Assembly (NCBI GenBank): GCA_026692885.1
Contig: JAPLNJ010001230.1
Location: forward strand, 1 to 26,088
DNA: 26,088 nt
Direction: 5' to 3'
Source: Planctomycetota bacterium
GTDB taxonomy: Bacteria > Planctomycetota > Planctomycetia > Pirellulales > Pirellulaceae
A program made the translations under genes and the position numbers. Each line of letters begins with the position of its first letter. Position 1 is the first letter of the stretch. Below, piece by piece: positions 7,465 through 17,000 of this stretch. Below the pieces are notes generated by a model. The model ran no database searches. It was not told where the DNA came from and worked only from the letters and a program-made list of their open reading frames with translations.

Positions 7465-7542
7465 GAGCCGCAAGGCGCTAGCCGCGAGTCTTGGGCGAGA
7501 AAACGCGGCCAGTGTTCACCGGCGGCTAGCGCCGTTCCGCTC
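7465..7542. repeat. Inverted repeat of the GGCGCTAGCCGC type
   Basis: Bases 7465-7485 pair with 7522-7542, 18 of 21 matching, around a 36-base loop. The arms contain GGCGCTAGCCGC and its complement. It is flanked by direct copies of GGGCGCCAGCCC (7420s and about 7558-7569). I recall this arm sequence from intergenic repeats of planctomycetes, but cannot search here. Confidence 0.65.
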
Positions 7543-7584
7543 AACGTAAGCGGCCTTGGGCGCCAGCCCGGATTATTCAGTTGT

Positions 7585-7619
7585 GGTGGGCACAGCCCAC
7601 CCTACGATCTTTTCACAAC
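7585..7619. repeat. Hairpin repeat just before the giant operon, inverted copy of 17926-17950
   Basis: GGTGGGC-ACA-GCCCACC forms a 7-bp hairpin at 7585-7601, followed by CTACGATCTTTTCACAAC to 7619. The segment 7595-7619 matches the reverse complement of 17926-17950 at 23 of 25 positions. The two copies bracket the two-gene operon in opposite orientation. This copy ends 17 bases before the GTG chosen as the start of the first gene. Confidence 0.75.
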
Positions 7620-7636
7620 CTCTTCCGTCTGGAGCA

Positions 7637-10600
7637 GTGAAGTTGGTGTTTAGTTGGATCCGAGACTTGTTGTGCTGCCTGGCCAGCGTTGCGTTCGTGG
7701 CAACGTCGGGGGCGTTTGCGCAATCGCCGAAGGAGACCAAGGAGACCTCGGGGGTGACCCGGCCGGAGACCTCGACTCCGCCGCCGGGCAACGTGCGGGA
7801 GGTCAAGCCTGAGACTTACTACTTGCGAGACAAGGACGGACGGCTCGTCCCCATGCTGAATCTGTCCTACGAGGAGTTTGTTCGCCTCTATGGCCTGGAC
7901 CTCAAGCTCAGCCGACCGGGAACGGCCCTGCCTCCTTACAGCCTGCAAGATCTATCGATCAAGGGCCGCGCCGACCAACGTCAGGCAGAACTGACGGTCG
8001 TCGTGAGTCTGCGCGTGCAGAGCGAGGGGTGGGTGCGGGTGCCCTTGCGGTTCTCGGACGCCGTGCTGCGCGAGTCGCTCGCGCAGCAGGGCGAGGGAGA
8101 TTTCTTCCTCGATTACGAAAAGGATGACAACGGCTATGTCTGCTGGATCCAGGGCGTCTTGGACAAGCTGCAGACGCTGACCTTGCATTTCACGGTTCCC
8201 GTCCGCGAGGTCGGCAACGAATCACGCTTGGCCCTGCAAACGCCACGGGCGACCTCCTCGAAGCTCGATCTGCAGGTGTCGCTGCCGGAAGCCGCCGCGA
8301 GCGTAAGCAACGGCGTGCTGGAGGTCATTAAACAAGGGCCAGAGACGCAGTTCGTCGTCGCAGGATTGGGGGGAGATTTCCAGATTGTGTGGTGCCGCGG
8401 GGACGCCAAGCTTGCCAGCCAAGGGCCGTTGCTGGAAGTGCGGAACGATACCACGGTCACGATCGAGAGCTTGCGGCAGGTCAGCGCCGAAATTCGGTTG
8501 AAAGTGCTCAGCCAGCGCGGCGCATTTGATGCTTTCTCGTTGCGGCTCCCGGCGGGTATGCGGCTGTTGCCACGCCAGTATGGTGGCCAGAGCAGCATCC
8601 GGGTAACCGAGACGTCGGTGAGCGAGGCTCCGGCCACGAAGACCGTACAAGTCACGTTGGATCGGCCGAAATTGGGTCCGGTCGAGGTGCAGTTGCTGAC
8701 CGAGATGACACCCGCCGCCGATGCCAAGAACCCAGAATATGATTTTTCCGGCCTGGAAGTCAACGATACCGTCCGACAACTGGGCACCATCGACTTCGTG
8801 ATCAGAGGGGACTGGCTGGTGGCGTGGAATCCGGGGGCGAATGTACAGCGAACCCTGGTACCGGATCCCTTGAAGCAGAAGGTCGCCGCCCGGTTCGAGT
8901 ATCCGCAAAAAGCGTTTTCTCTGCGAATTCAGGTCTCCCAAAAGGAGACCGCGGTCAGCGTCGAGCCACTCTACGTTCTGCATTTCGACGCGAATCGGGT
9001 CCGACTGGATGCCCGCCTGAGGTATAAGGTCCGCGGCACGGGCGTGTCCGGAGTCAACCTCCAGCTGCCAGGATGGCGAGTGCTCAACGTGTTGCCAGAG
9101 AATCTGATCGACAGCGACACGCTCGATCGCGAAAAAGTCGATCCGCTGTTCATCCCGCTGGCTTCCTCGGCCCTCAGCGGCAGTGATGAATTTCAGTTGC
9201 GGATCAGCGCTGAACAGGAAATCCCCGATGTCAGCAAGACGGTCTCGTTGATCTTGCCGCGTCCGGATGCGAAGACGTTATTGCCGGCCACGGTCGTGGT
9301 GATCCCGGCCGACAACGTGGAACTGAATGTGGCAGACGTGGAACTGCAGGGGTTGGAACGGGAGTCCGAGCCGCCGCCCAATCAGAAGCTGGCCGTAGGG
9401 CAGCAGACGCCGTGGTACTTCCGCGAACGCAGTGATGCCAAGACGTCCGTATTTGCAGCCAACCTGCGGATTCGGCCGAGAGCGGTTTCCGTCAAGTTGG
9501 CGACTACCTTGAATCTGGATCTGTCCCGGGTGCGGGTGGAGCAGCGTCTCGGCTACCACATCACCAATGAACCGCTCAAGTCGATTCTGTTGGACGTCCC
9601 GCGTCAACTGCTGGAATCGGCCCGCTTACGTATCCTGTGCGAGCAGCAGGCCCTGTCGTTTATCGAGGTGCCACCGGACAGCCTCGCGAAGCCCGCCGAG
9701 GTTCCGTCGGAACATCGAGCATCGCCCGCCACAACCGCGCGGGTGAAAGTCGGCCTGCTCGGGGAACACATTGGACACTGCGAATTGGTCGTGCAGTATG
9801 AGACCTCGCTGTCAGCCAGCTCCACGGAGCAGGAGGCGGTGGCCGCGGTGCCGCTCGTGCTGCCTGCGCTGGAGAGCCATTGGGTGCTCGCTGGCAATAC
9901 CCTGCAGTTGCGGGCCAACGACAGCCTGCAAGTGCGCGTCGACGGAAAGGCTTGGGAAGTGGCTAACCGCGCGGCCGCGCCGAGCGAGAACTTGTCGAAC
10001 GAACTGCTCTATGAAGCCAACGAATTGAGACCCGTGGCGACGGTGGGCATTCGCCGCAAAGAGGGAAGTTCTCAAGGCTCGATCCTGGTCCGTCAGGCGT
10101 GGGTGCAAAGTTGGCTGGCGGTGCAGGGACGCCGCGACCGGGCGGTATTCCGCATCAGCGCGAACCGGAATCGCGTGATGATCCACCTGCCGGCCGGCGC
10201 AGAGCTGGAGGACGTGGCGTTGGACGGTCGCCAGGTTCCGGATACGGCTAACGGAGAGTCAGGAACCGTACTGGTGCAACTGCCTGCCGGGCCGTCTCCG
10301 CGCGAACACGTCATCGAACTGTGGTACACCGTGGACGTGGGTTGCGTCGCCGTCGGCAGCCTGACGCTCAAAGCCCCGCGTCTCCAGGATGCCAAGTGGG
10401 CAAACAAATGGTATTGGCAAATCGCCTTGCCGCCCGACGTGCACCTGTTGTCCTACCCGCTGGGTACGACTCCGGAACTGACTTGGCAGCGTGCAGGGGC
10501 GCTCTGGACGCGACGTCCGGTGTTGACGCAAGTGGAATTGGAACGTTGGCTGGGAGCGACGTCCCAGGATCCGTTGCCCAATACGCTGAATCTGTATTTG

Positions 10601-11038
10601 TTCAGTTCTTTCGGCGAAGTCGGCCAACTGCAGTGCCTGGCGGCCGTCTGGTGGACGATTCTGGCGGCAGCTTCGGGCTGCGCGTTGCTGGGGGGCCTGC
10701 TGCTGTTGTACATCCCGCTGCTCCGGCACCCCTGCCTGCTGTTCGTCGCCGGTGCGACGCTCTTGGTGCTGGTGTCGATCAGTCCCGATCTGGCCACCTT
10801 GGCCGGGCAAGCCTCCGGACTCGGCCTGATCCTGCTCGTGCTGGCCTTGCTGCTGAAGTGGTTGGTCGGCTGGCGACAAGTGAAACGCACAATCGTGCGC
10901 GGCGTGAGCCTGCCCGGCCCCGACTCGAAGACCGCCCGGGCGAGCACGGCTTCCGCTCCCGCGGAGGCGAGTCCGCTCCCCACCACCTCGACCGCCCCGG
11001 TGGTCTTACACCTCCCGACCGCGGAGTCCAAGCCATGA
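7637..11038 (+). CDS. Secreted, membrane-anchored beta-rich protein of unknown family (module 1)
   Basis: I do not recognise a named family. From GTG 7637 the product is 1133 aa and begins with a good signal peptide: VKLVFSWIRDLLCC, a hydrophobic core, then AFA with cleavage expected after A28. The frame is open back to TTG 7556, but that part lies over a repeat and would put 27 residues before the signal. Near residues 60-85 is a YYLRDKDGRLVPMLNLSYEE segment, then about 850 residues of alternating-hydrophobic, beta-strand-like sequence with few Cys. Near 196-226 lies a P-flanked strand pair (LALQTPR...LDLQVSLPE) that has counterparts in both halves of the next protein. From about 995 to 1080 there are three or so membrane helices, then a Pro/Ser/Thr-rich tail. 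Most of it should therefore face the periplasm or exterior. Its stop overlaps the next start (ATGA, 11035-11038), so the two are co-translated. Confidence 0.8.
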   Translation: MKLVFSWIRDLLCCLASVAFVATSGAFAQSPKETKETSGVTRPETSTPPPGNVREVKPETYYLRDKDGRLVPMLNLSYEEFVRLYGLDLKLSRPGTALPPYSLQDLSIKGRADQRQAELTVVVSLRVQSEGWVRVPLRFSDAVLRESLAQQGEGDFFLDYEKDDNGYVCWIQGVLDKLQTLTLHFTVPVREVGNESRLALQTPRATSSKLDLQVSLPEAAASVSNGVLEVIKQGPETQFVVAGLGGDFQIVWCRGDAKLASQGPLLEVRNDTTVTIESLRQVSAEIRLKVLSQRGAFDAFSLRLPAGMRLLPRQYGGQSSIRVTETSVSEAPATKTVQVTLDRPKLGPVEVQLLTEMTPAADAKNPEYDFSGLEVNDTVRQLGTIDFVIRGDWLVAWNPGANVQRTLVPDPLKQKVAARFEYPQKAFSLRIQVSQKETAVSVEPLYVLHFDANRVRLDARLRYKVRGTGVSGVNLQLPGWRVLNVLPENLIDSDTLDREKVDPLFIPLASSALSGSDEFQLRISAEQEIPDVSKTVSLILPRPDAKTLLPATVVVIPADNVELNVADVELQGLERESEPPPNQKLAVGQQTPWYFRERSDAKTSVFAANLRIRPRAVSVKLATTLNLDLSRVRVEQRLGYHITNEPLKSILLDVPRQLLESARLRILCEQQALSFIEVPPDSLAKPAEVPSEHRASPATTARVKVGLLGEHIGHCELVVQYETSLSASSTEQEAVAAVPLVLPALESHWVLAGNTLQLRANDSLQVRVDGKAWEVANRAAAPSENLSNELLYEANELRPVATVGIRRKEGSSQGSILVRQAWVQSWLAVQGRRDRAVFRISANRNRVMIHLPAGAELEDVALDGRQVPDTANGESGTVLVQLPAGPSPREHVIELWYTVDVGCVAVGSLTLKAPRLQDAKWANKWYWQIALPPDVHLLSYPLGTTPELTWQRAGALWTRRPVLTQVELERWLGATSQDPLPNTLNLYLFSSFGEVGQLQCLAAVWWTILAAASGCALLGGLLLLYIPLLRHPCLLFVAGATLLVLVSISPDLATLAGQASGLGLILLVLALLLKWLVGWRQVKRTIVRGVSLPGPDSKTARASTASAPAEASPLPTTSTAPVVLHLPTAESKP

Positions 11039-14000
11039 GCCGCCGCACGCTTGCCCCCGCGAAGCCCGCCGCTCTCAGGTCCGCGGCAGGAAATAAGTTG
11101 CCCATCGCGGGGCGGCGTCGCGCCCACGTTGTCGCGTCTCTCCGAGACGCGAAACCCGGTCTCGGAGAGACCGGTCCACGTGCGTGCTGTGCCGGCTGGC
11201 TCCTCGTGGCCCTGTTCGCGGGCTCGGTCCGCGCCGAGGAGCCGTTGCAGTACCGTTGGATGTTTATCCCGGAAGATGAAATCACCAAGCTGGGCGAGGT
11301 CTACCTGCCCGTGAAAAGGTCCGCTTTCGACCAGTTGCTAAGTACGATCCGGGCGAGGCAGGCGGCACCCGGTCGCGGAGCCCGCCTTGCGGAAGCGGCC
11401 TATACGGCCCGCCTGGACCGCCACGAACTTGTGGAAGGCCAAGCGAACTTGTCGATCGTGCATAGCGGCAAAACGCCCGCTCTGCTGCCGTTGGACCCCT
11501 GCGGATTGGTCATCGGCGAAGCCACCTGGGCGTCCGCCCCATCCCCCGCAACGCCTTCCCCGCCGAACCCTGGCGCCAAGACTGATGGTCCGAGCCAACC
11601 CGTCGGCGACACCACGACGGTGCCTGGCGCCCCCGACGCGAAGCTGGGGCAAGAGGCCAAGTTGGGACTTAATGACCGCGGCCAATGGGTGGCGTATGTG
11701 GAGACTTCCGGGACGCTGCAATTCCCTTGGTCGCTGAAGGGTGGCAGGGGCCCGTTGGGAGAGGTGCGGTTGGAACTCCGCCTGCCCGCCTGTCCGGTAA
11801 ATCACTTGGTGCTCGAAATCCCGACTGGGTTCAAGCCCGTGACAGAGCAGGGTGTCACGTACCCCATCCCGGAACGGCCTGCGCGGAACGATTTTCAGTC
11901 GTGGGGCATTGACTTGGGGGGCACTTGCTTCACCGTGTTGCACGTGATTCCTGAACAGCTGGACTGGCAGAGTCAACGCTTGGTGCTGGTGCGGGAATTC
12001 AGTACCTATCGCTTCTCCCCGCAAGGTGCGGAGGTGCAGGTCGAGCTCCATTTCGACGTCTACCACCAGCCGCTCCGCTATGTGACGCTGTCCCTGGACA
12101 CGTCGTTGGAGTTAGTGCAGGCCGAGCAAGGCGACAGCCGTTTGCGGTGGTCGCAAAGCGCGGGGCCGGACGAGGACCGGCGACAACTCGTGCTGGAGTT
12201 GGCCGAACCGCTGGCTGGCGAGGATCAGGTGCTGAGGTTGCGGGCCGTGGCCCCGGCCCTCTTGGGTACGCCTTGGCAGCTGCCCACGCTCTCGGTCACG
12301 GACGCTATCTGGCAGGCAGGCCGAGTGACGTTGGAAGTGCCGCGACCGCTCGTGCTCGAACAGCTCAATACGGAAAACTGCCGTCAAGAATCGGTGAGTC
12401 CTCTGCCTTCCCCGGCGAGCGGCGAAGTAGTGCAGATCCAGTGCTTCCAATCGCAGCCTGGAATTCTGGCCTGCCTGCGATCTCAGGAAGGTGGGGTCAC
12501 CGCCCAGACAGGTACCACCATCCGGCTGGGCAGCTCGGCCTCGACCGCCCAGCTGGTCGCGGATTTCACGTCGGCCGGTGTCCAGTGTTTCCGACTGGAA
12601 CTGGATGTGGCCGCCCATTGGAACATCGACGCGGTGGAGGCTGAACCGGCGAGTATGTTGGAGGACTGGAGTCTCGCTCAACGCGCCACCAGGAGCCAGC
12701 GACTATTGCTTCGCCTACGCGAACCCTTGCGTCCGGAACGCCCGCTGCACCTCGTGATTCACGCCAGCGGGCGAGGCGTCTCCACCGATGGCCCCACGAG
12801 CAGCGAACTGCTGCGGCTCGGCACCTGGGCCAACGTCGACGTCGTCCGGGCGCTCGTCTCCCTGGGCGCGGAACCGCCTCACCAAATCCGGTTCGCAGGT
12901 GACGCAGAACTTGTCCGGCTCGATCCCACCAAGTTGTCGGCGGCGGAAGCCGGACTCGTCAGTTCTGTACCGGGAGGCGTGGTCTTCGTCGACCGCTTGG
13001 AGAATATCCCTTGGACGGTCGCACTGAGCAGCGAAGCGCCAAACTATTCCGCCGAAATCAACATCGAAACCGTGGTCGAAGATAAGACCGTTCAGCAGTC
13101 GGTGCGGATCCGTTGCCTGCCGCGCGCTTCGAGTCTGAGTCGGTTGCTGGTCCACTTCTCGGAAAGCTCGGAGGATTCGCTGCGTTGGACTTCCGCGGCG
13201 GAACCAACCCTGACGGTCGACGCGCGACCCCTGACGGTCGACGCGCGACGGCTGTTGCCGCAGGAAGATACATTTTCCGGGGGGGAGACGTGGCAGATCG
13301 TATTGCCCCGCCCACAAGACATGCCGTTCGAATTGCGCGCGGAACGCGTCTCCAAGTTCGGTGCCAAGCTCGGTGAAATGTTCACAGTGCCCCTGGCTAC
13401 CCTGCCCGACGCGGCCACGCAACTCGGCTGGGTCACGGTCCGGACGCCCCTGGCGCTGTCGGTCGGGATCGACGAGGAGCGCGTGTGGCCGGTTCCGGCG
13501 GAATCGCCGCCGCCCGATCAATCCGCGACGACCCGCGGCGTCTTCCGCTACGATTCTTTCCAGGTGGGGCGCATCGCTGTGGTCCGCAAGGCGTCGGACG
13601 AACTTCCGCCGACCGTGTGGGCCTGGTCGTGCCAAATGATTTCGCGGGCCGCTCGTGAGGGACGCGCTGTGCACACCGTGGTCTACCAGTTGGAGAACAC
13701 GGGGGCGGTTCAGCTGGCTCTCACACGTCCGGTCTTGGCGAAAGGCTGGCGCGTGACCGTCGACGGCCGCGAACTGACGGGGCCGGATGATGGCGGCGAA
13801 AGGCTCCCGGTGCCCATCCCGTTGCCACGCGGTGTCCGCTTTCCGTCGCTGCGCGTCGAGTACACCACCGAGGACCAGCCGCTGGCGGCGTTCGGCACGG
13901 TCTCGGCCTACTGGCCCCAGGTCGACATCTCCGTGCTCGGCCGCAGTTGGATCGTGTGGCTACCACCCGAATTCGACCGTCTGCCGGCTTCCGGCAACGC

Positions 14001-17000
14001 AGCGTCTCCGACCTGGACCGAACGCCTGTTCGCGCCGCTGGTGCGCACCACGTCGCAGACGCCCTGCAATCCTCTTGCGCCGAACGCCTGGCAGCGATTT
14101 GGAGCACCCTCCGAGTTGCCAGCCGTCGCTGGTCTGACGGGCGCCGATCCATGGTTTCGCGAGACGAAGCGGGCCAACGCCGAGTTGGCCGAAACAGGTT
14201 GGGCGGCCCACGCGGTCCCCGTCCCCTGGCCCGCCGTCGGTGCGCCACCCGTGGAGGCTGAATTGCAGCTCCGTGTCTATCGGCCGGGGGTCGTGCAGGC
14301 GCTGGGCTGGGTCGCATTCCTGATGGCCCTTGGTCTGGCGTGGAGTCTGACACGTCGGCGAGTCTTGTTGGCGATACCTCTGACGGCCGCTGCCGGGCTG
14401 GTCGCTTTGACCTGCCCCGGCTATCTGGTTCCGGTGGGCAGCGGTGGCTTTTTGGGGACGCTCTTGGCGATGTGGCTGGTCGTGTTCCGTCGCCAGGAGC
14501 CAGATGCGGTGGGCGGCAAGGTGTCCACCACACCCTCCAAGTTCGGCGCGGCCGCCTTCACGAACCTGTCGCTGTGGTTGGCCGTCGGCTGCGGGGGACT
14601 GTCCGCCGGAACCGGCTGGGCGGTGCAGCCCACCGCGGAGCCCGCCCCGCCGTCCTCAAGCACCACGATTCATCGGGTCTACGTCCCTGTCGGCGAGGGA
14701 AACCAGCCCGTGGGGGATTACGTGTTCGTGCCCCGCTCCTGCTACGACGCCCTCCAGCGGGAAGCCTCTGCGGGCGAGGCCAATCTGCTGAAATGGTTGA
14801 TCCGCAACGCGGAGTACCGGGTGGTATTTCATGGCGGCGAGACCGACGAGAAACTGGCGGCCACCGAGTTGGTGGCTCGGTATGAACTGGACATCTTCCA
14901 GCCCGATGCGAAGATCCTCTTGCCCATCGCTGCCGAACAGGTTCAGCTGTTACCCAACCGCGCTCGGCTCGACGGTCAGCCGGCGGTGGTCGCTTGGATG
15001 GCCGACGGAACGGGTCTGTCGGTGGCAGCTCAAGGGTCGGGAAAAGTGGTGCTGGAATTGGCCTTTTGTCCCCATCTCGACGACCGCGAGAGCAGTGCCG
15101 GGTTTGACATTCGCATTCCTCGCGTCGCCCGCTCGCTCGTGCGTTTCGAGCTGTCCGCGGCGATGCCCAAAGTGCAGGTCCCCTCGGCCCTCGGCGGAAT
15201 GGAGTTGGACGAACGTACCGGGGAACTCCTGGCGAAGCTGGGACCGACGGAGCGTTTGTCCGTGCAGTGGTCCCCGGATACGGATCTGGAACCGTCCGTG
15301 TCGGAACTTGAAGTGGATCAGCTGATGTGGCTGAAGATTGAGCCCGGCGCGGTGGTCCTCGATACGCGTCTGACCTTCCGTTCGTCCGGGAAGCCCCTGC
15401 AGCAGGTCCGTCTGCAAGTGGACCCGCAGTTGCGTCTGTTGCCGCCGAAGGCAGACCAGCCGATTGCCGCGTACTATGTGTCACCCCGGGAGCCGGCGAC
15501 GCTGATCTTGGAGTTGAAGCCGCCCTATCGCAAAGCCTGTTCCCTGGAAGTCAGCTTCCTGGTCATGGATGCCACGGGTCCTGGCAAGCTTACGCCGCCC
15601 CGTCTGCAACCGGCCGCGGACCGGGTTCAGCGGCGCTGGTTGGCGGTGAGCGTCGCACCGAGTCTCCAATGCGATCTGAGTGAAGAACTCCTGGGCTACG
15701 AGCGGGAACGCGGCGACTTTGCGGCGGCTTGGGATCCGCTCCCAATGCCACCCCAATTCCTCCTGGACTTGCCGCCCGAACAGACCACCGGAAGCCTGAC
15801 GACGAGCCTGAAGATACCTCAGATCAAGGCCACTCCGCAGCTCGACGTGGCGATCGGCTCCGAATCCGCCAACCTCCTCTGGCACGTCGACATCAACCTC
15901 ACCGCCGGCATTCTGTTTCAGCACCGCCTGCTGGTACCCAAGGAAGTCGCCGTCCGTTCCGTAGCCGTTGTGGAACAGGGCGCGGCACGGGCGGCGCATT
16001 GGTCTCGCGACGAAAAAGGCGTGGTCACCGTCCTGCTCGATGGTCCGCTGGCCGAGTCGCATCAACTGCAACTTGCGGGACAGCTGCCGTTGCCCAAGAC
16101 ACGCCAGCTCAAACTGCCTCGACTAACCGTGGCCGACGGCGAAGTGTCCGCCGAGCAGGTCCAGATCTACCGGCATCCCGAAGTGCAAGTGAACCTGACC
16201 AAACAGACCGGATACACCGCTGTCCGGGACGCCCAGCTGGGGCAGTATCGCCAGGGGTGGGGCCGACTGGTCGCCGCCTTGGAAACCTCCCCGAAGCCCG
16301 ACCTGTCCGCCTCCCTGCAGCTGACCGTCGCGCCGAACCGACCCCGTGTCCAAGCGCGTCTGGTGATCCTGTTGAGTCGTCCGGAGGAAGCCTGGCGGGC
16401 GGTCGCCGATTACGACTTGCAGATCGAGGGCGGCGTCCTGGATGTCCTGCGACTGGACATTCCCGAAGAATGGACCGCGCCGTTTGAATTGGAGCCCGCA
16501 GCCGAATGCGAGTGCGTCGCGTGGCCCGGGCAGCCCCGTCAGTTCCTCGTCATCCGGCCACCACAGGCGGTGTCCGAGCGGTATCGCATCCGCGTGCGAG
16601 GAGCGATCTCGACCGCCCCAGGTGAGCGTGTCCGGGCGCCCGACATCCTGCCGTTGGACGTCGACCATGCCCAACGTTATCTGGTGGCGCCGACGCGGAT
16701 CAAGCAACGGCAGATTGCCTGGGAGACCAGCGGTCTGGTGCCCGCCTCTCTGCCCACAGATTATGTCAGCCCACCCTTGCCGTCGTACATTTCCTATCGG
16801 GCCCCGAAACCCCGGTTCCAGGCCACAATCAAAGACGTGAAAGTCGAATCCGGCTCCGCCCGAGTCCGGTTCGCTGATCTCCGCGTCGACTGCGGCCCGG
16901 AGGGTGGGTGGCGAGGCGTGGCGACCTTCGATCTGGAGCCAGCTGGTCTGACGGCGTGCGAACTGGAACTGCCCCCGAATCAGCATTTGGTGCAGGTGAC

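Noticed and set aside
10321..11034. Upstream extension of the second giant frame into the first gene
   Set aside because: The sequence is the overlapping coding region of the first gene in another frame. The ATGA overlap at 11035 is the natural start.
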